Shown here: positions 12,266 to 24,200 of the stretch, piece by piece
Layout: each line of letters starts with the position of its first letter
How positions within the stretch are numbered: the stretch's first letter is position 1
Origin: Crossaster papposus
Lineage: Eukaryota > Echinodermata > Asteroidea > Velatida > Solasteridae
Assembly: GCA_037893245.1 (NCBI GenBank)
Contig: JBAIAA010000608.1
Span: 62,001 to 126,000, forward strand
Length of the DNA stretch: 64,000 bases
Direction of reading: 5' to 3'
The notes under the pieces: model-generated
The model's input: only the letters and a program-made list of their open reading frames with translations
Told to the model about the DNA's origin: nothing
Databases searched by the model: none
Translations under genes and position numbers: made by a program

Positions 12266-15200
12266 ATGTGGGTGAGACCAGAGGAGGTGTTGTTGGCAAA
12301 CGCTCTGTGGTAAGTATTTTGTAAGTTTGAAGTAACATTCGTCTTTTGAACACAGATGTTTGCCGTGTCACCACATGTAATTGTTTTGGGATGAAACTTG
12401 TAGTTGGTTGTTATTCCTCCATGGTTGAAGGGGCGGGGCTTGTTTTAAGGGTGCTTGTTTTATTTAGCATTAATTTAAACAGAAAAGAAACACGATACCA
12501 AACTAATTTAGAACCGCACAATTTATTGAGAAGAGATATCTTAACCCTACCTAACCCTAGGGTATTTTGGCTAGAAACCCTGCCAGACCCAGCACAGTGC
12601 ATCTGTGGTCACATTGTCATTGACTTGTGTGCAGAGAGTGCAGCAAGGCCAAGCAGTACAGATGCACTGTGCTGGGTCTGTCAGGGTTAGGGTTAATGAC
12701 GTGTTAAATTATCAATTTAAATTATCAAATACAATAAGGCAGTGTTGAATATAAATCTTGTTTGTTGTTTTGTTGTTGGTTTTGTTGTTGGTTTTGTTGT
12801 TGTTTTTTTTTAAATTTTTTTTAGGGGGGGGGGGTTTGTGTGAGGTGTTTGTCACTCTTTGGTAAATGTTGTACAAATAACAAAGTAATTTAGACAAGAA
12901 TGAAAATAAAACAATTTTTCCTGCTCCCACATTGTTCACTTTCTGAATTCCACTTGTCATTGTGATCGTTTTTTGTGCCCAATGTCAAGGGTCATGATGT
13001 GACATAATTCACAATTCAGCTTCACTGCTGCCACCAAGGATGATTAACCCATTATTATTCTTTTTAAATTGTTGTCATTTTTGTAGGATCACAGAGCGTG
13101 CCAACCCGTACTTTGTCCTCCAGCGTCGTAGGAGTCACGGAGGTGCTGGCCTGGCATCGTTGTTTATCGGCACGCTGGACTCGGTGCTGGACTCCAAGGC
13201 GTTGCCATACCGCATTTTACATCAGACCCCCAGCTCGGAAGTCAGTTACAGTACGTATATATCACGCGAAACCTGCATTGTGCAGACCCCCACCAAAAAA
13301 AGATTAGTAGGTTTGCGGGGACATCCAGGAACTTATGACGTCTCCTTATCGCATAGATTGGCTTTTGGCTGTTGGGCGCGATCGGTGGATCTGCGCTATC
13401 ACCCGGTCGCACGGAAATGAACTTGCGCGATCAATGGTTCCGGTAGGAGTGTTTAAACAAAAGTGTTGTCAGAGATTTTCCACCGATCGTGATCGTGATC
13501 CACCGATCCCGCCTAACATGGCTGCTTGTAATGAGTTGTGATAACTTGCGATTTAATTTGTAACTGCTTGTGATGACTTGTAACTGACTTGTAACTGACT
13601 TGTGATTGACTTGAGACAACTTGTGACTGACTTGTGACTGACTTGTGATTGACTTGAGACCACTTGTGATGACTTGTGATGACTTGTGACTGACTTGGAA
13701 CCGACTTGTGACTGACTTGTGACTGACTTGTGACTGACTTGTGACTGACTTGTGATGACTTGAGACTAACTTGAGACTAACTTGTAACTGCTTGCTTGTG
13801 ATGACTCTAGTTTCGGACCGTTTCCTCACAAATCTCGGGTATTTAATTGAAATCGTCTTCTTTTGGTCTTCCGCTAGCTGTTGCCTCTGCAGTCCACAAG
13901 AGAGAGATCTTCAAACACTGGGAATGGTTGGAGCAGAATCTTATGGAAACTCTAGGTATGGTACATAATACCAATTACCAACATTGTATTAACACTTTTC
14001 GTCCTTCGGATGGGACGTAAAGCTGGAGGTCCCGTGTGTTGTGTAATGCACGTAAAAGAACCCAGAAAAACTTATCGCTAAGAGAAGGGGTTTGCCCCGG
14101 TGTTTCTGGAGGATCAAGACAGCTACCTTCTCGTGGTGATCCGGCTAAGAGAAAAAAGACCTCTCGAACTAAAGCTGTCAATCAGGACTTCGGTCCATAC
14201 GAAAGAAGAAGAAGAACACTGTGGACATATCATAAGGCATAGGCCTAAATCTTCCGCAGCGCTGAAAAAACAGAGTTTTACAAAACAATTGTTGACTGCT
14301 GCGATGTGGGATATGAAGTTGTTAACACCCTCAGGGATGACTATAAAGCAAAATATATAACGGAAACCCCCCCCCCCCCCCCCCCCTTTTCCTTCTTTGA
14401 GGTGGTCATTGTGGTTTCTCATGAATTATTTTTAGGTTTCTAGGGGTGGTGCATTAGGTAATGATAGTCTAGAAAGTGTATAGGTATGGGGGACTAAGGG
14501 GGGAGTCCGCTGGTCCCATATCTTGCTGGGTTTTCTCTAGGGTGTTCAAAACTTCATATCCCACGTCACAACAGTCAACAATTGTTAAATATGAGCACTG
14601 CAATATTATTACATATATTGTTAAATCTGTATTGTATTCTTGTGTAGGGAACTTTGAAGCTGAAGTGGACATCACAGAATTTGTCAAGTGTAAAATTGAG
14701 AGTCTGGTCGCAGTGGATGAAACAGCAGATGAGGGTCCTCAAGAAGGTACAGATATTTAATAAGTGAACATTTCAAGGGAATATAAATTATATTGACTGG
14801 TTGAAAGGGCAATATAAAGTGAAACTTAATACAGAAACTGTAATTGAATTGGCAGATTTGTGCGTCGGACTACAACCAATATGGCAGATTAAGGCACTGC
14901 AAAAGACGGGCGCATCATTGAAAAAGAGCAGCTGTATCATTTTTGGATGAGGAAAACATTGTCCGTTTAAGAGGGATATATATCAATGCCAGATGTTTGT
15001 ATGATTTCCAATGACAAAAATATTGACCAGATAAAGAGGGAAATATAATGCCAGATGTTTTGTTGTATCATTTTGGATTTAAGGAAAATATTGACCTGTT
15101 AAGGGGGTAACATAATGGTAGATGCTTCACTGTATCATTTTGGGATGAGGAAAATATTGACTGGTTACGAGGGAAATATGATGTCGGATGTTTCATTATA

Positions 15201-18200
15201 AAGTTTTAAAGAAGCCTATAATCTGTGATGTGCATTAAATTTCTAATAAAAAAATATATATATTGGTGAATTTATTGATATGTATATAATCACAATTTGT
15301 ACACATTGTGCATTTCTTGGAACACGTAGTTGATGACGAGAGTAAAGCATTCAAGTCAGCGTGTGAAAAGTGGCACCGTCTATTCAAAGTATCTGAGGAT
15401 GAGAAGCTCGTCAACTGTAAGTTCCTTTTCAAGCTTTGTTTTCCCTGATCTTGTAAAATGTTGTTTCGTGTTTTTTGTAATCAGATACCTTGTTCTAAAA
15501 CTACCTGTAAAAAATGCACAACTAACTTCTAACGTTCCTCTCTATCTTTCGTCAGACTATTCCTGCAGCTATTGGAAGGGTAAGGTCCCCCGACAAGGCT
15601 GGATGTACCTCAGTGTTAACTATCTCTACTTCTACTCGTTCCTGATGGGCACGGAGGCCAGACTGACTATACGATGGACGGATGTTACGGTACGCCTTCC
15701 AAAAAGTTTTGACAAAAGAAGTACACCCAGTTTCCATAGTCGTGCCGCACCAAATAGAAATTGTAAGATTGACCTGTACCACTCGAGACTGGTTGACAGT
15801 TTCCAAACTCCTTTATTGTAAACTTCTGGGTAGTTACATCAGTGAAAGTCGGGTTCGAAATCTACAGAGATACATAATGGATAATGTCTTACAAATACAC
15901 TTTAAACTATCTAAATGCGAAACTCCCACTTTACTTCGATCCGCTGAGAAACTCTGCACTCTAAATCTATTTAATCAATAATAGAAGTGTAAACTTTAGC
16001 TTTAATAAAGAGGTTACATGAAAAGCTTCAAGAAGTTGCATGAAAATAAATTCCACTTACACTGTTGTGCGTCCGAAATAAATGAATCAAATACAGGAAT
16101 CTCAAATGAAGCTCCAGAATAAAAGCATGAACTCTCTGGTTGTTCAGTTCTAATTCAATCTATTCTCCTCAAAGAATCTCAGGGAAATAATTAGTGAAAC
16201 TATCTCTTCCCTATTGTATCAAATCGGATTGTTGATGTGTGCTAAATTGTACATGTGGCAGTGGTCTAGTGACCCTTTCAAACCTATGAGTTATGCAAAC
16301 AAATTACAGTACCAGACTAGGATCTTAAAGAAACAGCATAACAAAAGAGGGCGGCATTACGAAAGTCCTTCTAAATCTTACACTCCGCCCACCAAAGAGT
16401 CTGTTAGTAATATCAAATTAATCAATTTCGCCGCCGGCAGGAACAAGAACAATCAGTCTCTGAACAGCTCTTCGTATTATGGTGTAGTTCGCAGTTCGAC
16501 CCTGAGCAGCCTTGTCTGCACTCTTCAGTCTTACTTGCACGTTCCTCACGTTGCCAGCTTCATCTGGGTGTACTTCTTCCACAATCCCCATTCTCCAGTT
16601 ACCTCGGATGGCGTTACTGTCTTGGACCAACACCACGTCATCCTTCTGCAAGTTCCTTTTCTCGTGGTGCCATTTCTGTCTGATAATGAGAGACGGAAAG
16701 TGGTCCCTTGTCCACTTGATCCAGTAGGCCCTTATGATATTCTGGACAAACTCAACACGATGTCTGGGGTTGTTCGTCTCTCTCCAAGGCCCGCTCGGTA
16801 CCCTCGCAGTGGCTCGCCCAAGCAACATGTTGTTGGGGCAAAGGTAGGTTCCATCTTCTGGATCAGTGGGATGTCGCCCGATGGGTCGCTCGTTCACTAG
16901 GTTGGCCACTTCGTAAAGTACAGTCTGAAGCTCATTGAACTGAAGGATCTGGTTTCCAATAGCATGGTTAATTGCCTTCTTGACTCCCTTGATCAAGATC
17001 TCGGTTACCCCGTTCTGCCACGGTGAATTAGCCATGGAGAACTTCCACGTCATGCCTTCGGTTACCCCAAACTCTTTAAGACCTTCTTTGTCCCATCCAT
17101 CCATCGCCTGCTTGAGTTCCCTAGAAGCCGCTACTAGCTGCGTGCCTCCGTCACTATACATCTAACTTGGATAGCCTCTTAGTGATATGAATCGTCTAAG
17201 GACTTGCAGGAATCCACTCGCACTATAATCAGTTGCGAGATCAATGTGAACGGCTCGTGTAGTGAAGCAACTGAAAATCACACCATACGCCTTTCCTCTG
17301 GATCTCTTGTTCACTTCACCACGAATTGTGAATGGCCCAAACAGATCAACCCCCACGTGACTCCAGGGTGGTGATGGTTTAAGTCGTGCCATTGGCAACT
17401 GTCCCATCTTTTGGCCGGCCATGTCTCTCTCTTGTTTTCTGCATGGTACACAGTGGTGTCGAATGCTCTTGGCCATCTTGTAGAGGTTGATAATCCAGTA
17501 CTTTGACCTTATCTTTGAGACAGTACTTTGTGCGCCAGGATGGCCTCTGTTATGCACATGCTTTGCATACAGCTTAGAGAAGTGGTGGTGATAAGGCAGT
17601 AGTGGTACTTCTTGTTTGTTGTAACTGAAGTGTACATGTCTCTCAGCACGACTTCCTACCACAAGGACGCCATCATCTCTGATCTTGGGACATAGTTTAG
17701 CGTAGCGCTTGTTGAACACCATCTTGTCATCTGCCAAGGTTTTCATTAACGGCCTTTGGCACTCCTTGATCCAGAAGAGTTCTGCTTGTTTGACGTCATC
17801 TGCGGTAAGTGTCTTGGCTATGCTCTTAAAACTCTTGATCTTGTACATGGCAAGAATTCTGGCGGTGACTCTTGTAAGTTTGTTGTATCGGCTGTACCTG
17901 TCAATATTAATTCTGTTGGCCAATGTATCTTCTTCTTGAGCATCAGTGACCATCACAATCTTGGCTCGCTCTGGAAGCTCGCGTTCTGAACAGCTTTGTT
18001 CAATTGGCCACTCTTCTACAGGTTGTCGCAGAAATTCTGGACCTCGCTGCCAGGTGCTCTCAGCTCCAATTTCAGACGGAGCTTTACCTCTGGTGATGTA
18101 GTCTGCAACGTTTAGTTCCCCTCTACACCACCACCAATCCTGGGGCTCAGTAGCCTCCTGTATCTCACCAATCCGGGTAGCGACGAATGTCTTGAAGCCG

Positions 18201-21200
18201 TAGCTCTGCTTCTGAATCATCGATCTCACTATTTCGCTGTCAACAATGTGAAACTCTCTGTCAAACTCAAGTCTCATCTCCTTCTTGACGAAACAAGTGA
18301 GTCTCTTGTTGAGCACTGCTCCACTTAGCTCCAGTCTCACGATACTAACTATCTCGATGGGAGCGATGCGGCTCTTACTTGCCACCAAGCTGGATGCGTA
18401 TCCACCGCTGTCGAGCAGCCAGCGTATGTAGGCTACTGTTCCAAAAGCTTGCTCAGAGCCGTCAGAGAACACAATGAGAGTAGGCCGTGCTTCTGGATCA
18501 GCTCCCTGAGGTTTGATACAACGTTGGAAGGAGATATCGGCAACCTCACACAGCTCCTTGAAGAACTTAATCCACTCTTCTCTCATGTTATTCGGAATAG
18601 GGTCGTCCCACCCAAGCTTTATGCCCCACATCTTTCTCAGGAGGATCTTTGCCTTGATGGTGAACGGTGCCACAAGACCCAGAGGGTCATAAATTCCATT
18701 GACCTGGCTCAGACACATTCTTTTCGTGAGAGCGGATGGGATCGCTGCTGGAATCTGATCGTCAGTCAAGTCTGGACCTTGTCTTATTTTCTTCTTCTTC
18801 GGAGCGAAGTTAATTCTGGCGATGAAGTGGAACACATCTTGCTGTGGGTTCCAGGAGATGCCAAGTACTCTCTCGTTGCTCTCTTTGCTGGACCACTCGT
18901 GCTTGTGTGCATCTGGTCCTTCTCCCGAGAATACCCAGTTCTTGACGACAAAGTTCCCCGGTTTGATCAGTTGATCAATCTCTCGTGCATGCGTCCTAGC
19001 TGCATCTGGGGTCTTTACGGACTCGAGAATGTCATCAACATACACGTTCTGTTGGATCGTGCTTGCTGCTTTGGGAAATTCGTCCTTGCCAAGTTCAGCT
19101 GTTTTCTTCAGTGCAACAGTTGCGATGGTTGCGGATGGCCGATCGCCCATGTTGACAACTCTCATACAGTATATCTTGGGATCTTCATTGATCTGCATTC
19201 CTCTCCAGAGAAATCTATGACAATGTTGGTCCTTCAAAGTAGTGGAAATGCTGTGGTACATCTTGCGAATATCACCAACCAGAGCAACCTCGTTCTCTCG
19301 AAATCGAAGCAAAACTCCCAAGAGGGAATTCATCATGTCAGGCCCCTTTGCCCAATAATCGTTGAGGACATGCCCCTTATAATTGGCACTGTTGTTGAAG
19401 ACAATCCTGACCAGGGTGCTCCTACTTTCTGGTTTAAGAACTTCGTGATGAGAGATGTAGTGTACTGGTCCTGGATATGAATCCATTTCTTTCTTTGAGA
19501 TCTCACGTGCCACACCTCTATCCAGCATGTCCTTCACCTGCATGTCATACACCTTGGCTTTGGTAGGATCGCGCCCCAGTCGTCTTTCTAGTGCCTTCAG
19601 GGTGGCAAACGCAACCTGTCTATTATCTGGTAGGTTAGAAGGATCCTTGATCCACGGGTATTCCGCTTCCCAGTGGGTTCCTCGGAAAGTGAGCTTTTCG
19701 TCAATTAGCGCCAGTTCTCGCTCTTCCTTTAGAGTGTAGTCCTTTGATCCTATTGGACACTTGCCGCATCTGCAATTTCCGCATCGTGGGTTACACTCAA
19801 CTCCCATACTCTCCAACTTCATAAAGTCGTCTAGGTTGCAGGTTGCAACATGGTGAATTATTGCTGTAGCAGTAATGATTCGTCTGGTCCTCTCTTTAAT
19901 GGCTGGATGTGTGCCGCCCAAGCATCTACCGAATCTGTTCTCCAGGACGAGTAAGTGATCTGCAGCCTGTAGTCGTGTTGGGTGATATCCTGCATATTCA
20001 AAACCGACGAGGAGGTCCACCTGTCCTTTCGGGCGCTCGATCTCTTTCAGGGTGATGTCCATGAAGAGATCCACCACACTCCCTATGTTTATATCCTTTA
20101 TGTCTGCAGTGATGCAGTTGATCCCATAGGCCGTGATGTGTACCAGGTAGCCCTGCTTGTCGGTGAGAGGTACGGAGTAGCGAAAGCTATCAATCTCTTC
20201 TGTCACTCCGCCAACCTTTGTTATTGACACTCTGACAGGGATGCCTCTCAAGCCTGCTGCTTTAGCTGCCGAGTTAGTGACTAGTGATGAAGTGGCGCAA
20301 CCATCCCACAACACATTCATCTGAGTTGGGCCAACTTTGATCTTCATCAATTGAAGGAGACACGCCTCATTGGACTTGGATGACGCCACGGTGTGGTTGT
20401 TCACTGCCGAGGTGACGATTTGCTCGACTCCTTGTGTTTCATTGTGTAGTGTCGGATGATGTAGACGAGAAGTGGTGGTGATAAGGCAGTAGTGGTACTT
20501 CTTGTTTGTTGTAACTGAAGTGTACATGTCTCTCAGCACGACTTCCTACCACAAGGACGCCATCATCTCTGATCTTGGGACATAGTTTAGCGTAGCGCTT
20601 GTTGAACACCATCTTGTCATCTGCCAAGGTTTTCATTAACGGCCTTTGGCACTCCTTGATCCAGAAGAGTTCTGCTTGTTTGACGTCATCTGCGGTAAGT
20701 GTCTTGGCTATGCTCTTAAAACTCTTGATCTTGTACATGGCAAGAATTCTGGCGGTGACTCTTGTAAGTTTGTTGTATCGGCTGTACCTGTCAATATTAA
20801 TTCTGTTGGCCAATGTATCTTCTTCTTGAGCATCAGTGACCATCACAATCTTGGCTCGCTCTGGAAGCTCGCGTTCTGAACAGCTTTGTTCAATTGGCCA
20901 CTCTTCTACAGGTTGTCGCAGAAATTCTGGACCTCGCTGCCAGGTGCTCTCAGCTCCAATTTCAGACGGAGCTTTACCTCTGGTGATGTAGTCTGCAACG
21001 TTTAGTTCCCCTCTACACCACCACCAATCCTGGGGCTCAGTAGCCTCCTGTATCTCACCAATCCGGGTAGCGACGAATGTCTTGAAGCCGTAGCTCTGCT
21101 TCTGAATCATCGATCTCACTATTTCGCTGTCAACAATGTGAAACTCTCTGTCAAACTCAAGTCTCATCTCCTTCTTGACGAAACAAGTGAGTCTCTTGTT

Positions 21201-24200
21201 GAGCACTGCTCCACTTAGCTCCAGTCTCACGATACTAACTATCTCGATGGGAGCGATGCGGCTCTTACTTGCCACCAAGCTGGATGCGTATCCACCGCTG
21301 TTGAGCAGCCAGCGTATGTAGGCTACTGTTCCAAAAGCTTGCTCAGAGCCGTCAGAGAACACAATGAGAGTAGGCCGTGCTTCTGGATCAGCTCCCTGAG
21401 GTTTGATACAACGTTGGAAGGAGATATCGGCAACCTCACACAGCTCCTTGAAGAACTTAATCCACTCTTCTCTCATGTTATTCGGAATAGGGTCGTCCCA
21501 CCCAAGCTTTATGCCCCACATCTTTCTCAGGAGGATCTTTGCCTTGATGGTGAACGGTGCCACAAGACCCAGAGGGTCATAAATTCCATTGACCTGGCTC
21601 AGACACATTCTTTTCGTGAGAGCGGATGGGATCGCTGCTGGAATCTGATCGTCAGTCAAGTCTGGACCTTGTCTTATTTTCTTCTTCTTCGGAGCGAAGT
21701 TAATTCTGGCGATGAAGTGGAACACATCTTGCTGTGGGTTCCAGGAGATGCCAAGTACTCTCTCGTTGCTCTCTTTGCTGGACCACTCGTGCTTGTGTGC
21801 ATCTGGTCCTTCTCCCGAGAATACCCAGTTCTTGACGACAAAGTTCCCCGGTTTGATCAGTTGATCAATCTCTCGTGCATGCGTCCTAGCTGCATCTGGG
21901 GTCTTTACGGACTCGAGAATGTCATCAACATACACGTTCTGTTGGATCGTGCTTGCTGCTTTGGGAAATTCGTCCTTGCCAAGTTCAGCTGTTTTCTTCA
22001 GTGCAACAGTTGCGATGGTTGCGGATGGCCGATCGCCCATGTTGACAACTCTCATACAGTATATCTTGGGATCTTCATTGATCTGCATTCCTCTCCAGAG
22101 AAATCTATGACAATGTTGGTCCTTCAAAGTAGTGGAAATGCTGTGGTACATCTTGCGAATATCACCAACCAGAGCAACCTCGTTCTCTCGAAATCGAAGC
22201 AAAACTCCCAAGAGGGAATTCATCATGTCAGGTCCCTTTGCCCAATAATCGTTGAGGACATGCCCCTTATAATTGGCACTGCTGTTGAAGACAATCCTGA
22301 CCAGGGTGCTCCTACTTTCTGGTTTAAGAACTTCGTGATGAGAGATGTAGTGTACTGGTCCTGGATATGAATCCATTTCTTTCTTTGAGATCTCACGTGC
22401 CACACCTCTATCCAGCATGTCCTTCACCTGCATGTCATACACCTTGGCTTTGGTAGGATCGCGCCCCAGTCGTCTTTCTAGTGCCTTCAGGGTGGCAAGC
22501 GCAACCTGTCTATTATCTGGTAGGTTAGAAGGATCCTTGATCCACGGGTATTCCGCTTCCCAGTGGGTTCCTCGGAAAGTGAGCTTTTCGTCAATTAGCG
22601 CCAGTTCTCGCTCTTCCTTTAGAGTGTAGTCCTTTGATCCTATTGGACACTTGCCGCATCTGCAATTTCCGCATCGTGGGTTACACTCAACTCCCATACT
22701 CTCCAACTTCATAAAGTCGTCTAGGTTGCAGGTTGCAACATGGTGAATTATTGCTGTAGCAGTAATGATTCGTCTGGTCCTCTCTTTAATGGCTGGATGT
22801 GTGCCGCCCAAGCATCTACCGAATCTGTTCTCCAGGACGAGTAAGTGATCTGCAGCCTGTAGTCGTGTTGGGTGATATCCTGCATATTCAAAACCGACGA
22901 GGAGGTCCACCTGTCCTTTCGGGCGCTCGATCTCTTTCAGGGTGATGTCCATGAAGAGATCCACCACACTCCCTATGTTTATATCCTTTATGTCTGCAGT
23001 GATGCAGTTGATCCCATAGGCCGTGATGTGTACCAGGTAGCCCTGCTTGTCGGTGAGAGGTACGGAGTAGCGAAAGCTATCAATCTCTTCTGTCACTCCG
23101 CCAACCTTTGTTATTGACACTCTGACAGGGATGCCTCTCAAGCCTGCTGCTTTAGCTGCCGAGTTAGTGACTAGTGATGAAGTGGCGCAACCATCCCACA
23201 ACACATTCATCTGAGTTGGGCCAACTTTGATCTTCATCAATTGAAGGAGACACGCCTCATTGGACTTGGATGACGCCACGGTGTGGTTGTTCACTGCCGA
23301 GGTGACGATTTGCTCGACTCCTTGTGTTTCATTGTGTAGTGTCGGATGATGTAGACGAGTACAGTTCTGGATCCCACACCTATTCTTCTTTCTGCAATCG
23401 GTTACTCTGTGTCCTCGATTGAGACAGCAGTAGCAAGCTCCCTTTTCTTTTATGAGCTGGGCTTTCTCTTGTGCCGATTTCCCTGTAAACACACGGCAAT
23501 CCGATGTAGTGTGTTTACCGTCATCATGAATAAGACACCTTTTGATTGGGTCTCGTCTTATGGTAGTCTCACTTCTCTCCTTTACGTCTGTTGCATTTAT
23601 AGTAGCCCTTGGGGAATTGCTGTGAGTCTGACTTCGTATTTCTGATGACTCATACTCAACACTCTTCTTTTCTTTGATCAGGAATTGAAGAAGAGCAGGG
23701 AATCTGTCAGTGTGATCAACAGCATTCTTTTCATCATAAAGAGATCTGGACCACTCTCTCCGCACCATGGGGGGTAATTTTCGCTCTATGTCGCTAACAA
23801 CTCTGGTGTTAGACATTTCTCGCTCCATGCCGACCTTAGTCAAGTCGTTATGGCTTTTTTCGATGGTATCGACTAGGTCAATAAACTTCTTGTCTTCCCC
23901 GTCCCTCACCGATCTGATTTTCTCGAAATTCTGCATGATGCAGTCCGCCATCTTGATTGGGTCACCATATCGTTCATCCAATCTCTTCCAGATTTCTGCA
24001 GCGTTATCATCAATTGCTCCTATCACTTTTAGTGGTTTTTCACCCAACGACCTTCGCAGGACAAAAGCCAACTGTTCCGCAGTTGTCTCCGGTTGGATAA
24101 ATTTCTCGAAGTCGGAACGAAATCTTGGATAGTTGCGAATGTCGCCGTCAAAGACGGGCAGACGCATTTTCTCTAGTTGGATGCCGTTCTTGACTTTCCC

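Noticed and set aside
18449..22370. Two 343-codon forward frames within the BEL/Pao element
   Set aside because: They are antisense shadows of the reverse-transcriptase frame and occur twice only because of the duplication.
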